DNA of 64,000 bases from Paenibacillus illinoisensis NBRC 15959 (GCF_004000925.1 NZ_BIME01000001.1:868001-932000), one strand, 5' to 3'; positions 18,388-27,495 are shown, counted from the stretch's first letter. The notes: generated by a model from the letters alone, not told the origin. A program made the numbers and translations.

Positions 18388-18880
18388 TTTTCCGGCGAAG
18401 TGCAGTTTCCACTTCCGGGGACACCAGATCGGTTACATCTCCATGGTAATGAGCAATTTCCTTGACGATACTGGAGCTCAAATACGAATATTTCGGATTG
18501 GTCATCATAAAGATGGTTTCCGCATCCGGGTTCAGCTTGCTGTTGGTGGAAGCAAGCTGCAGCTCGTATTCAAAATCAGTCACGGATCGTATACCACGGA
18601 CGATGACCTGAGCTTCCTTTTGCCGAACATAATTGGCTGTCAGATCACGGAAGCTATCCACTTCCACATTGGGCAGATGCCCTGTAACTTCTGTAATGAG
18701 CGCTTTACGCTCTTCCACCGTGAACAGTGGATTTTTGCTCATATTATTCAGTACAGCCACGATGACGCGGTCAAATTGCTTGGACGCCCTGGCGATAATG
18801 TCCAGATGGCCCATTGTTACGGGATCAAAACTCCCGGGATATACGGCAATCCGTTCCTGCCTGTGTATCATTTCAGTCAT
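18365..18880 (-). CDS. coaD: Phosphopantetheine adenylyltransferase
   Basis: Catalyses ATP plus 4'-phosphopantetheine to dephospho-CoA, the penultimate CoA step. It has 171 residues. The nucleotidyltransferase motif is [12 protein letters not shown] (14-25, with TMGH in place of the more common THGH), then [13 protein letters not shown] for pantetheine binding and SSSIVKE at the C-terminal ATP site. The ATG lies inside the 3' end of rsmD (8-base overlap) with GAGGAGG 6 bp upstream, so the two are translationally coupled. The order rsmD-coaD is common in Firmicutes. The N terminus carries a few residues more than usual. Confidence 0.96.
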   Translation of the reverse strand: MTEMIHRQERIAVYPGSFDPVTMGHLDIIARASKQFDRVIVAVLNNMSKNPLFTVEERKALITEVTGHLPNVEVDSFRDLTANYVRQKEAQVIVRGIRSVTDFEYELQLASTNSKLNPDAETIFMMTNPKYSYLSSSIVKEIAHYHGDVTDLVSPEVETALRRKISEKNGG

Positions 18881-19481
18881 GAGGAGCCTCCTCTTCTGCT
18901 ATGCTGTTTTCTCCATCATTCGATGCCTCAGGTGCATAATCATAGATGGACACAGCTGTCTCCCCATACACAGCCTTGCGCGTTTGTTCAAACGGGCCGA
19001 ATTGCTCAGGGTAACTATATTTGGATTCATATTCAAGCACGATCGTCGCTTCCGGTTTAAGCAGTTCAAGTTCATGCATTGTAAGCATCAGCTCATCCCC
19101 GTTTTTCATCCGGTAAGGCGGATCGAGAAACACCAGATCAAATTGTGTCGTTCGCTTTGCAAGCGCCTTTAACGCACGACCTGCATCATTACGGTATATA
19201 GCTGCCTGATCCTCCAGCTTGGTTGCCTTCAGATTGGCGCGGATCACTTCAATACTTTTGGATTCCAAATCAACAAAAACAGCCTTGTCCATGCCGCGGC
19301 TCAGCGCCTCAATTCCGAGACCACCACTACCCGCAAACAAATCCAATGCTGTACCGCCCTCAAAATAAGGGCCAATCATGCTAAACAGCGCTTCCTTCAC
19401 CTTGTCGGTGGTCGGACGTGTTCCATTGCCAGGAACAGCCTTCAGCGGTCTGCCTTTCGCACTCCCGGATACCACTCTCAC
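18873..19481 (-). CDS. rsmD: 16S rRNA (guanine(966)-N(2))-methyltransferase
   Basis: Methylates the 16S rRNA residue equivalent to G966 in the 30S subunit. It has 202 residues with a Rossmann SAM site [14 protein letters not shown] (47-60) and the N6/N2-methyltransferase motif D120-PPY. The start is GTG with AAGGTGA 7 bp upstream, giving the canonical [14 protein letters not shown] possible promoter lies about 50-70 bp upstream (TACGAT near 19530). It is followed by coaD with overlap. The acidic C-terminal tail of about 15 residues has no assigned role. Confidence 0.95.
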   Translation of the reverse strand: MRVVSGSAKGRPLKAVPGNGTRPTTDKVKEALFSMIGPYFEGGTALDLFAGSGGLGIEALSRGMDKAVFVDLESKSIEVIRANLKATKLEDQAAIYRNDAGRALKALAKRTTQFDLVFLDPPYRMKNGDELMLTMHELELLKPEATIVLEYESKYSYPEQFGPFEQTRKAVYGETAVSIYDYAPEASNDGENSIAEEEAPHD

Positions 19482-19896
19482 TGATGAGTCACCTTTTCTC
19501 TCTATGTAAGTTTATTGATACAACTATCGTACCACACTCGGGTTCAGTTTGAAAAATAGTCTGTCTCCATTCATTTCAAAAAATTGTTGACCCGTTGTTG
19601 ACGCATATGTATAAAAAGGAAACCTTTCGGCCATTCTATAATTATCGACATCACAAGTGTCGTAGACAACCGCGGAGAAGACTTACGTTTCCCCATAAGC
19701 TCTTCGTCCGGTTTCTCCTCTCCCATGAAAAATAGGCCCTCGAAAGAGGGCCTGTTTTTATTTGCTTTCAAATATGTATGGAAATCATTAATTAAGACGG
19801 TATGCAGTCCTCAATAAGATGTTACGGCTTATTCCACTTTAGCATCTGTTACGGGCTCCAACCAGCCGATTTCTTAGAGCCAAACTTCCATGTCAT
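19482..19896. other. Intergenic region upstream of rsmD
   Basis: It carries the likely rsmD promoter at the left and a bidirectional hairpin at 19728-19760. A 66-codon minus-strand frame here spans that hairpin and lacks a convincing ribosome binding site. Nothing else was seen. Confidence 0.5.
19728..19760. terminator. Bidirectional terminator hairpin
   Basis: GGCCCTC-GAAA-GAGGGCC (19735-19752) with a T-rich tail on both strands. It may end the transcript of the small membrane protein gene at 19897-20211. Confidence 0.75.
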
Positions 19897-20211
19897 TCAG
19901 AAACCTCCATGATGCTCCGGCTGTTCATGGTTCTCCATCTCCCGGTATTTCCGATTGGAGCGCCGAAAGTTAACCATGGAGAACAGCAGAAGAACTACCG
20001 GTAAGAATAAATTCCAATACTGCTTAATAATCATCACAATACCGAAGAACGCTATCCCCAGCCAAACCAGAATTTCAATAGACTCAGCCCTGGTTAGCGT
20101 AAGCTTAAACGCTTTTTTGGAGATGAGACGAACGAGATAATACACGAGCACAGCATAGAACACACCCATACCCAGGATCGCAACTAGAGCAAATAACATT
20201 TCCATGAACAT
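19897..20211 (-). CDS. Small two-helix membrane protein, function unknown
   Basis: I do not recognise this 104-residue protein. The sequence shows two hydrophobic segments (about 4-28 and 42-68), the second followed by the basic stretch NFRRSNRKYRE and a His-rich tail, so both ends may face the cytoplasm. I chose the ATG at 20211 (MFMEMLFALV) because GGAGGTGA lies 7 bp before it. A longer in-frame start would add a Cys-containing hydrophilic leader without a ribosome binding site. It lies 105 bp after another small membrane protein gene on the same strand and may share its transcript. Confidence 0.6.
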   Translation of the reverse strand: MFMEMLFALVAILGMGVFYAVLVYYLVRLISKKAFKLTLTRAESIEILVWLGIAFFGIVMIIKQYWNLFLPVVLLLFSMVNFRRSNRKYREMENHEQPEHHGGF

Positions 20212-20316
20212 GCCCCTCTCACCTCCAAATTTGTTTACCTCAAGTTTCCTTATTTTACCACATAAGCAAAAGTGTGTCTTAACTTTGACTACCAAGAAAT
20301 ATTCTTTCTTTCCATG

Positions 20317-20622
20317 TTATTTCTCTTCCGTAATAACCGTTGCGTTGTAGATCACAACACGCTTTCCATTCAGATCAAATAGAACTTTATTGCCATATTC
20401 CGTATCCTGCACATCGATTTTCCCCTCATAGGTCTGGATCAATTCCCCGGAGTCACTGTACACTTTAACGATCCGCTCCAGACCTCCGGAATTGTTGGAT
20501 CTCATCGTTTTCAGCGCCCGCTCACCCGAAGCCGTATTGAAATACCAGATGACACACCCCACAATGATACCGAGTACAGCCAGTACGGTAACCCAGACAC
20601 CTGCTTTTGCCTTTCCGCTCAT
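20317..20622 (-). CDS. Small membrane-anchored protein, possibly DUF5052-like
   Basis: This 101-residue protein has one N-terminal membrane segment (about 8-28, with a Cys but no clean lipobox) and a small polar domain with the pattern VKVYSDSGELIQTYEGKI, then YGNKVLFDLNGKRVVIYN. This resembles small proteins seen in Firmicutes and their phages (DUF5052-like). That assignment is from memory of the pattern and is tentative. The ATG follows GGGAGGGG. The gene sits between lacZ and another small membrane protein gene on the same strand, after the lacZ terminator. Function unknown. Confidence 0.65.
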   Translation of the reverse strand: MSGKAKAGVWVTVLAVLGIIVGCVIWYFNTASGERALKTMRSNNSGGLERIVKVYSDSGELIQTYEGKIDVQDTEYGNKVLFDLNGKRVVIYNATVITEEK

Positions 20623-20721
20623 AATGAAGCCCCTCCCTTTGTTCCATGTCCCGTATAGTACGAAATAGCTTCGGTAGCGGTTTCATGGAATTACTCTTGT
20701 GCGACCATTTCTTCATAGCAA

Positions 20722-20755
20722 AACAGAGGTCATCCGATACACGGAGACCCCTGTT
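20722..20755 (-). terminator. Terminator of the lacZ operon
   Basis: AACAGAGGTC pairs with GACCCCTGTT (one mismatch) across a 14-base loop. A short T-rich tail follows on the minus strand. Confidence 0.65.
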
Positions 20756-20778
20756 CTACATTTATTAGGATACGACTC

Positions 20779-23700
20779 TTACAGTGAACGAATGACAAAT
20801 TCAAATTCCAGTTCGCCGTCCGAGGCAATGCGATATTCCGGATGAACCGGCGCACCCCAGCTATCATCACCGCCAACACCCATCTGTTTGCCTGCTACCG
20901 TAACCACCGTGTAATGTACTGGTGGCAGTTCGTATGCATGCTGTGCGTTCTCCAGTTCGAATGCCGTATAAGGCGATACGTTCAGCTCAACCGGAGCTGC
21001 AGAAGCTTCAATTTTGAAGCCGCGTCCTGCATCATCGGTCAGTTTTGCCCAGCGTACCCCTGTGCGGTTACCCGATTCCTGTGGTACCAGGTATGGCGCA
21101 ACCGTATCCGCCACTTTACTGCCATGAATGCCCAAGCGTGCTCCAAATGCACGATCCGCATAGTTTTCTTCCGGACCCATGGCCAGCCATTCCACGTTGC
21201 CATATTCCGGTGACGTTTTGAAAGACAAGGCATGAATCGGAAGGTCAGGCAAGCCCGCTGTACCTTTGTAGGCGTTATGAACATGCACGCTTCCATCTGC
21301 ACGCACAGTATAAGTCACTTTTACCTGCACATCTGCAGAAATGTTGAGCTTGTACGTGAATTCAATGCGATATTGATCCGGTTTCTGTTCTGCCTTCCAC
21401 TCCACACATCTTGGCAGCAGACTAGCGGCATACCACGCACCAAGTTCGAAGCCCATGGCAGTTCCTTTATCATTATCCGTCGTCGCCCGCCAGAACAATG
21501 GCGCAGGAGGCTGAGCAATCGTCTCACGGCCTGACAGTTTGAGGGATACCAAAGTTCCGAAGGCTTTGGAGAACAGCACGTGAGTTTGACCTACACGGAC
21601 ACCAATGTTCACATCCCCTTCAACCACCTGAATATCATTTGTCAGATTCAGATCCTCTGCAGCTGTTACAGCTGAATCTTGTGTGAAGATAAATTGGCCA
21701 AACGCGACTTCGTCCCCTTTGTCCGCCCAGAGTGTAGCCGCTTTGAGAACAAACGCAGCATTAACCGCATATTCGCCACCAGCCAGAGTATCTGTATCCA
21801 GCGGAAGACTTACTGTTTTCTCGCTTTGTGCAGGTACATTGACCTCCAACGTTCCGTGCAGCACTTCATGTCCCTCACGTTCCAGGCTGTACACTAGTTC
21901 CAATGCTGATGTATCTGCAAACAGGTTTCCATTAATGATCTTGACCCCTTCACGATCCGGGAACAACTTAATATTTTGATACAGGAACTTCACTTCCTGC
22001 ATTTTTGCTGTTACTTTGCGATCCGCATGCACGATGCCGTTCCCACAGAACGAGTAGTCCGAAGGACGATCGCCGAAATCTCCGCCGTATGCGAGGTATT
22101 CCTTGCCGTAACGGTCTTTCTTGTAAATGGATTGATCGATGTAATCCCAGATAAATCCACCCTGATACATCGGGTATTTGTCTTCCAATTCCGTATATTT
22201 GTGCATGCCACCGATGGAGTTACCCATGGCGTGCATGTACTCACAGCTGATGTAAGGCTTGGTCGGATTCGCATTCAGGAATTCCTCAATGTCTGCTGGC
22301 TTGGCATACATGCGACTCTCCATATCACTTGTCTCATCAAAACGACGATCATGGAAAACTCCCTCATAATGCACGAGACGCGTTGGGTCAGCTGATTTGA
22401 AGTATTGGGATACTTTATAGATAACTTCACCGCCATGTGACTCGTTACCACACGACCAGATCAGAATGGACGGGTGGTTTTTGTCACGCTCCACCATGGA
22501 TACAGCCCGGTCCATGACAATGTCATGCCACTCTGGTTTATCTCCAGGAATGACCCAGGAAGGCTCAACGGCGCCAAGCTTTTGCCAGGAACCATGTGTC
22601 TCCAGGTTCATCTCATCAATAACATACAATCCGTATTCGTCACACAATTCATACCACAAGCTTTGATTCGGATAATGTGATGTACGAACCGCATTCATAT
22701 TGTTCTGTTTAATGGTACGCACATCCCAGAGCATGTCCTCTTTGGTAATGGCACGGCCACGGCGCGGGTTGAACTCGTGACGGTTAACTCCTTTGAATAC
22801 AATGCGTTTACCGTTGATATGCATCACTTTATCGATCATTTCAAATTTGCGGAAACCAACGGACTGAGGAACCACTTCAACCAGCTGACCTGCAGCATCA
22901 TATACACGGATGTATAAACGATACAAATACGGTATTTCTGCACTCCATAGGTTTACCTTGCCGAACTCTTCTCGAAGACTAACCAGACCATTCGTAACTT
23001 CCACACCACCAAATGTTCTCAAAGCGTTCCCTTCAGCATCGCGCAGCTCAGCTTCAACTCGTGCTCCCGCAGCAGCTTTACCTTCCAGCTTCAGATCGAG
23101 GTTCAGCGTACCGTTGGTATAAGATTGGTCCAGGTCCGTTACCACACGCAGGTCCCGAATATGTGCTGCCGGTACCGTATAGAGATATACGTCTCTGAAA
23201 ATGCCGGAGAAGCGCCAGAAATCCTGGTCTTCCAGCCAGCTGCCCGTGCTGCGTTGATATACTTCCACAGCCAGTTTGTTCTCTCCATCCTGAAGGAACG
23301 GCGTCAGATCGAAATCCGATGGAGTGAAACTATCTTCACCGTATCCCACGAACTGTCCATTAAGCCACACATAGAATGCGGATTCCACTCCCTGAAAGGA
23401 AATAAATACCGGATTGTTCTGCCATCCTGATGGCAGGTGGAACGTCCGAATATAGCTTCCAACTGCATTTTTGTCCTGTGGCAGTGCTGGCGGACGCAGT
23501 TCGTTCAGTCCATCCCAAGGGTATTGTGTATTTACATATTGAATTTGGCCATATCCTTGAAGCTGAATGTGACCAGGCACTTCGATGTCATCCCAGCCTT
23601 CACAGGAGTAATCCGATTGATAGAACAGCTCCGGCCGACAATCCGGACGTATGGCATAATTGAATTTCCAGGTTCCGTTCAGGTCATAACGCATTTTCAT

Positions 23701-23826
23701 GGTTCCTGCAGCCTGAGCTTCCTCCATAGTGCTGTAATAACGATGATCCGAGTAAGCGTTTAGACGGTTGACCTCAAAAACGCTTACATTTCCCAGCCAG
23801 TTGATATCTGCTTGTGTTGCTTTCAT
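20779..23826 (-). CDS. lacZ: Beta-galactosidase, glycoside hydrolase family 2
   Basis: Large cytoplasmic beta-galactosidase of the LacZ type with 1015 residues, close to E. coli LacZ. The order is the sugar-binding domain (about 50-220), immunoglobulin-like domain, TIM barrel, and the C-terminal Bgal_small_N domain (about 735-1010). The acid/base is E462 in SCGNESHGG and the nucleophile is E529 in ISCEYMHAMGNS. There is no signal peptide. It is last in an operon with two permeases, and the substrate is therefore probably an imported galactoside. A hairpin of unusual orientation lies between the permease and this gene. CcpA control is suggested by cre-like sites upstream of the operon. Confidence 0.95.
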   Translation of the reverse strand: MKATQADINWLGNVSVFEVNRLNAYSDHRYYSTMEEAQAAGTMKMRYDLNGTWKFNYAIRPDCRPELFYQSDYSCEGWDDIEVPGHIQLQGYGQIQYVNTQYPWDGLNELRPPALPQDKNAVGSYIRTFHLPSGWQNNPVFISFQGVESAFYVWLNGQFVGYGEDSFTPSDFDLTPFLQDGENKLAVEVYQRSTGSWLEDQDFWRFSGIFRDVYLYTVPAAHIRDLRVVTDLDQSYTNGTLNLDLKLEGKAAAGARVEAELRDAEGNALRTFGGVEVTNGLVSLREEFGKVNLWSAEIPYLYRLYIRVYDAAGQLVEVVPQSVGFRKFEMIDKVMHINGKRIVFKGVNRHEFNPRRGRAITKEDMLWDVRTIKQNNMNAVRTSHYPNQSLWYELCDEYGLYVIDEMNLETHGSWQKLGAVEPSWVIPGDKPEWHDIVMDRAVSMVERDKNHPSILIWSCGNESHGGEVIYKVSQYFKSADPTRLVHYEGVFHDRRFDETSDMESRMYAKPADIEEFLNANPTKPYISCEYMHAMGNSIGGMHKYTELEDKYPMYQGGFIWDYIDQSIYKKDRYGKEYLAYGGDFGDRPSDYSFCGNGIVHADRKVTAKMQEVKFLYQNIKLFPDREGVKIINGNLFADTSALELVYSLEREGHEVLHGTLEVNVPAQSEKTVSLPLDTDTLAGGEYAVNAAFVLKAATLWADKGDEVAFGQFIFTQDSAVTAAEDLNLTNDIQVVEGDVNIGVRVGQTHVLFSKAFGTLVSLKLSGRETIAQPPAPLFWRATTDNDKGTAMGFELGAWYAASLLPRCVEWKAEQKPDQYRIEFTYKLNISADVQVKVTYTVRADGSVHVHNAYKGTAGLPDLPIHALSFKTSPEYGNVEWLAMGPEENYADRAFGARLGIHGSKVADTVAPYLVPQESGNRTGVRWAKLTDDAGRGFKIEASAAPVELNVSPYTAFELENAQHAYELPPVHYTVVTVAGKQMGVGGDDSWGAPVHPEYRIASDGELEFEFVIRSL

Positions 23827-23913
23827 CGGCTCTCTCTCCCTCTAGTGCGAAATGTATAGTATGAATTATTCAAGATTCAAACCTGTATTTCCTCTTCCAA
23901 TAACAAACAGAAA

Positions 23914-23954
23914 GACAGAGGTACACCATTGCTGGTGTCCTCTGCGTTTTTTTT
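23914..23954 (+). terminator. Hairpin between the permease gene and lacZ
   Basis: CAGAGG-TACACCA pairs with TGGTGT-CCTCTG around TTGC. The eight T follow it on the plus strand, while the genes run on the minus strand. It may stop antisense transcription or act as a stabilising stem in the operon mRNA. Confidence 0.6.
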
Positions 23955-23990
23955 CTACATCAGTCTTTTCAGATGACATCCACTATTTCT

Positions 23991-24821
23991 TTATTTCACA
24001 GAACCAACCATACCAGCGACAAAGTGTTTCTGCATAATGAAGAACACTAATGCTGTAGGCAGCGTGGCGATGACGATCGCTGTCATGATCACCCCATAAT
24101 CCGGCGAGTAGCTGGAGCCGAGATTGGAGATCAGCAATGGAATCGTTTGTTGATCTGGTGTCTGGAGCACAACGAGTGGCCACAGGTAGTTATTCCAGCT
24201 GCTCATGAATGTAATGATCGCAGCTGCCGCATATGTTGTTTTCATTGTAGGCATATAGATCTTCAGGAAGATACCCAGTTCGCTAAGACCGTCAATCCGG
24301 CCTGCTTCGAGCATCTCTTTCGGGAACATTTTGGTGTTCTGACGGAAGAAGAAGATCAGGAATGCTGTTGTGATGGTTGGCAGAATCACTGCGGCCATCG
24401 TATTAATACCCATAAACGGTGCAATTCCCGAGATGGTTGCAAACATCCGATAGAGTGGTACCATCAAGGCTGCGAACGGAATCATCATGGAAAGCAGCAG
24501 GATGTTGAAGACGATGTCACGTGATTTTGTCCGGTACACTTCAAAGCCGTAACCAGCCATGGAACCAATCAACAGCGCAAGCACTGTGGAAATAACGGAT
24601 ACAATGGCCGAGTTGCCAAGTGCCTGTACCAGATTGGTCGTATCCAGCAGCTTCGTAAAGTTATCCAGGAAAGCCGAGCCGGGTAACAGTCTGCCTCTGG
24701 TGACATCTACCGAAGCATTCGTGGAGCTGACGAGCATCCAGAAAAATGGGAAGATCGATATGAAGGCCACAAGGGACAGGAATACATAGGTGAAAATGCG
24801 TTTCACTTTGTTCTTAGCCAT
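23991..24821 (-). CDS. Carbohydrate ABC transporter permease, MalG/LacG type
   Basis: Inner-membrane permease subunit of a CUT1-family sugar importer, with 276 residues and six predicted membrane segments. The cytoplasmic EAA loop is EAGRIDGLSELGIFLKIYMP, where the ATPase docks. The start ATG (MAKNKVKRIF) overlaps the stop of the preceding permease by eight bases with AGGTGAT just upstream, so the two permeases are translationally coupled. No ATPase gene is present in the operon, as is typical when a shared MsmX-like ATPase serves several importers. The downstream lacZ suggests galactoside substrates. Confidence 0.92.
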   Translation of the reverse strand: MAKNKVKRIFTYVFLSLVAFISIFPFFWMLVSSTNASVDVTRGRLLPGSAFLDNFTKLLDTTNLVQALGNSAIVSVISTVLALLIGSMAGYGFEVYRTKSRDIVFNILLLSMMIPFAALMVPLYRMFATISGIAPFMGINTMAAVILPTITTAFLIFFFRQNTKMFPKEMLEAGRIDGLSELGIFLKIYMPTMKTTYAAAAIITFMSSWNNYLWPLVVLQTPDQQTIPLLISNLGSSYSPDYGVIMTAIVIATLPTALVFFIMQKHFVAGMVGSVK

Positions 24822-25710
24822 TTTTATCACCTGCCACTTTAAACTGGATGATGGACAATACAATAATCATCAGCACGATGGAATACGAAACGGTTGCCGC
24901 ATATCCGAAGTCCGGTGAATATTTGAACGAAAGGTTATAGATGTATTGCGAGATGGACATCGTAGCATTACCCGGTCCACCCTTGGTGATGTTCATGATC
25001 TCATCAAAGATTTGCAAGGTACCAATCGTTGATGTAATGGACGTGAACAGAATAATCGGTTTGAGCAATGGTACTGTAATTTTGAAAAATTGAGTAAATG
25101 CATTTGCACCATCAATCCGTGCTGCTTCATAGATCGATTGATCGATATTTTGCAGGGAAGACAGATAGAAAATCATGTTATATCCGGTCCAACGCCAAGT
25201 TACGGCGATTATGATCGTAATTTTAGCCCAGAACGGGTCGGTGATCCATTGAATCGGTTCAGCAATGACATGCAGATTCATCAGGAATTGATTGACCATT
25301 CCATCTGCAGAGAACAAATACTTGAATACAACAGAGTAGGCAACCAGTGAGGTTACACAAGGCAAAAAGATTGCAGTACGGAAAAAGCTGCGGAAGCGCA
25401 GTGTGCTGTCATTCAACAGAACGGAAATGAACAATCCGAGAATGATCATGACAGGGACTTGAATGATCAGATACAAAAATGTATTCGATACGGCTGTACG
25501 GAATGTTGTATCAATAAACAATCTTTTATAGTTATCGAGCCCCGTAAATTCAAGATTGGCACCCACGCCAGACTTGAAAGATAAGAGCAGTGCCTGCAGC
25601 ATCGGGTAGAAGTAGAATGCAACGATCCCAATGACAGCGAGCGAAATAAAAGCCCATCCAGTCAAATTATTTTTCTTTTGGAGACTGTCTCCTGTATTCA
25701 TGGCTTTCAC
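24814..25710 (-). CDS. Carbohydrate ABC transporter permease, MalF/LacF type
   Basis: First permease of the CUT1 sugar importer, with 298 residues and six predicted membrane segments. The EAA loop EAARIDGANAFTQFFKITVP is clear. I chose the GTG at 25710 (MKAMNTGDSL), 7 bp after GAGGAG. The ATG three codons downstream is an alternative, and the ATG at 25767 would run into the intercistronic hairpin. It is coupled to the second permease by overlap. A long hairpin lies between the binding-protein gene and this one. Confidence 0.92.
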   Translation of the reverse strand: MKAMNTGDSLQKKNNLTGWAFISLAVIGIVAFYFYPMLQALLLSFKSGVGANLEFTGLDNYKRLFIDTTFRTAVSNTFLYLIIQVPVMIILGLFISVLLNDSTLRFRSFFRTAIFLPCVTSLVAYSVVFKYLFSADGMVNQFLMNLHVIAEPIQWITDPFWAKITIIIAVTWRWTGYNMIFYLSSLQNIDQSIYEAARIDGANAFTQFFKITVPLLKPIILFTSITSTIGTLQIFDEIMNITKGGPGNATMSISQYIYNLSFKYSPDFGYAATVSYSIVLMIIVLSIIQFKVAGDKNG

Positions 25711-25741
25711 AGTATGGCTCCTCTCTCTCCATGCAACATGG

Positions 25742-25829
25742 ATAGAACCCATGGAGCCTTCCACCATGTCCGGTCGGCTGTTTGCTTCGCCAGACGGTGG
25801 AACGGCTCCGATGCTTCCTTGGGTTCTAT
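25742..25829 (-). repeat. Long intercistronic hairpin after the binding-protein gene
   Basis: ATAGAACCCA pairs with TGGGTTCTAT (10 bp). Inner arms GGAGCC/GGCTCC and TTCCACC/GGTGGAA extend the stem to about 23 paired bases. Stems at this place protect the upstream mRNA or attenuate the permease genes in other sugar operons. Confidence 0.8.
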
Positions 25830-25847
25830 AAGTTACCGTGGATCATC

Positions 25848-27140
25848 TTAGTTTAATTGAGCTTCAGCTTGTTTTTGTGCATCAGCCAGAACGTCGTCGA
25901 TCGCTTTGCCGTTCAGGAAGTTTTGCATTTCAACAACCAGAATGTCCTCGATTGCATATGTGTTAATACCGTAATTTACGCTAGGGATTTCTTCAGTCCA
26001 TTTTGCGAAGTCTGCAAAGATTTTTTGTCCACCGAAGAACTCATCTGCTTTTTCAAATGCTTCACCTTCAGTAGCCGGTTTGTATGTTCCGATTGCGCCG
26101 ATACCGTTCAGCAGGTCTTGATACAATTGTTTGTCAGAACCAAACGTGCTGCCCAGGAAGTCTGCAGCTTGATCTGCACCAGGAACATTGTTCATGACAT
26201 ACCAGGAGCTTCCTCCAAGGTTGGATGCATGTACAGAGTTTGGTTGACCAGCCATTTTAGGAAGCGGAGCTACCGCCCATTGACCGGATTGGGATGCTTC
26301 TTGACGAACGGATGGTGTAATCCAGTTACCTGTCGGGATCGTGGCTACGTCACCATTGTTAAATGCTGCTACGAACTGGCTCCAGTCGGAGTTCAGTTTA
26401 ACCACATTGGCATCCATCATTGCTTTGTAGGTAACAAATGCTTCTTTCAGCGCTTCATTACCAGCCAGGTTAGGTGTTTTTCCATCTTCTTTGGAGTACC
26501 ATGAACCAGCGGATTGAATCATCATACGAATCAGACCCAGGTCATTCGGATCAAGAGTGATCAGATCTTTACCTGTTTTTGCTTTAACATCTTTACCGAT
26601 TTGGATGTAGTCATCCCACGTGATGTCTTGCAGATCTTCAGCTTTGTAACCAGCTTGCTCCAGCAGGTCTGTTCTGTAGTAGAGACCCGTTACACCGGAG
26701 TCAAATGGAACACCATATTGTTTGCCGTCATAAGCTGTCGGTCCCAATTTGTAATCGGCAAAGTCAGAAGCCGTGAAGTTGGAAGACAGATCCTTGAAGG
26801 CATCAGGGTAAGCATTCAGGAAGCTTTGTGCACGGTAGTCTTCAATTAGTACGATGTTTGGAAGACCATTGCTTGTTCCCGAGTTCAAACCTGTGTTAAG
26901 TTTTTGGATAATATCATTTTGTGCGTATTCAACAACGTTGATTTTTACATCAGGATGATCTTTAGCGTAAGCTTCTTTTGCTGTATTCAATGCAGCAATG
27001 TTGAACGATGGGTCCCATGCCCAGATCGTAATCTCATTGGATGCTTTCTCACCCTCGCTAGCCGTGTTGCCTCCTCCTCCGGAAGAACATGCGGACAACA
27101 GCAGGACAGTAACGAGCATCAATACCCACATTTTTTTCAA
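25848..27140 (-). CDS. Extracellular sugar-binding lipoprotein of ABC transporter
   Basis: Solute-binding protein of the CUT1 importer. It has 430 residues. The signal peptide MKKMWVLMLVTVLLLSAC ends at a lipobox, with lipid-modified C18, followed by an SSGGGG linker and the bilobal family-1 fold (ITIWAWDPSFN, PFDSGVTGLYYRTDLL, PTGNW). I chose the TTG at 27140 because GGGGAG lies 8 bp upstream and the lipoprotein signal begins there. The longer ATG frame adds 44 residues before the signal and covers a cre-like site. It is first in the operon and is followed by a long hairpin that should favour its higher expression over the permeases. Confidence 0.93.
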   Translation of the reverse strand: MKKMWVLMLVTVLLLSACSSGGGGNTASEGEKASNEITIWAWDPSFNIAALNTAKEAYAKDHPDVKINVVEYAQNDIIQKLNTGLNSGTSNGLPNIVLIEDYRAQSFLNAYPDAFKDLSSNFTASDFADYKLGPTAYDGKQYGVPFDSGVTGLYYRTDLLEQAGYKAEDLQDITWDDYIQIGKDVKAKTGKDLITLDPNDLGLIRMMIQSAGSWYSKEDGKTPNLAGNEALKEAFVTYKAMMDANVVKLNSDWSQFVAAFNNGDVATIPTGNWITPSVRQEASQSGQWAVAPLPKMAGQPNSVHASNLGGSSWYVMNNVPGADQAADFLGSTFGSDKQLYQDLLNGIGAIGTYKPATEGEAFEKADEFFGGQKIFADFAKWTEEIPSVNYGINTYAIEDILVVEMQNFLNGKAIDDVLADAQKQAEAQLN

Positions 27141-27190
27141 ATCATTCAACTCCCCTTCAACCTCTTTGTGTGTAATTTGTTTGCGTTTTC

Positions 27191-27206
27191 TGAAAGCGGT
27201 TGCTTT
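27191..27206 (-). promoter_or_regulatory. cre-like site in the leader of the binding-protein gene
   Basis: TGAAAGCGGTTGCTTT fits the CcpA cre pattern except at the flanking W. It lies 50 bp upstream of the TTG start. A second copy of TGAAAGCGG lies at 27389-27397 on the minus strand. Confidence 0.5.
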
Positions 27207-27286
27207 CGATGTATTCATCTTATCATTCCCAAATCGGCATTCGTTAGTAATAATTTTGTACGGATTTGTCATCTTATTGCCACAAT

Positions 27287-27306
27287 GAAAACCTTTACAG
27301 AAACCG
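27287..27306 (-). promoter_or_regulatory. Direct repeat upstream of the sugar ABC operon
   Basis: On the minus strand CGGTTTC and GGTTTTC recur 13 bp apart, as tandem half-sites for an AraC-type DNA-binding domain would. The adjacent YesN-type regulator is the obvious candidate. This is pattern evidence only. Confidence 0.3.
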
Positions 27307-27409
27307 TTTGCATTAAATTTGTTTTTTGGTAATTCCTTTTGATTTCGGAGTAGATCGAGCCAAAAATTTTACCATTAAAGCAAAAAACCGCTTTCATTTA
27401 TCAAAATAA

Positions 27410-27450
27410 AAAAAGCCCTTCGTGTGGAACCACTCCACAGAAAGACTTTT
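27410..27450 (-). terminator. Terminator of the regulator-kinase operon
   Basis: AG-CTTTC-GTGGA and TCCAC-GAAG-CT arms pair around a short loop, followed by seven T on the minus strand. It separates the two-component genes from the transporter operon. Confidence 0.8.
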
Positions 27451-27495
27451 GATCCGTGTTCGTTTGTAAGCTCATATTGCATCCGTGCCATTTCT

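Larger units (their letters stand above)
27141..27495. other. Control region between the ABC operon and the kinase gene
   Basis: Reading leftwards it contains the kinase terminator (27410-27450), two cre-like or TGAAAGCGG motifs, the direct repeat at 27287-27306, and the leader of the binding-protein gene. I saw no strong -35/-10 pair, which fits an activator-dependent promoter. Confidence 0.5.

Noticed and set aside
19571..19771. 66-codon minus-strand frame
   Set aside because: It spans a strong terminator hairpin and has no convincing ribosome binding site.
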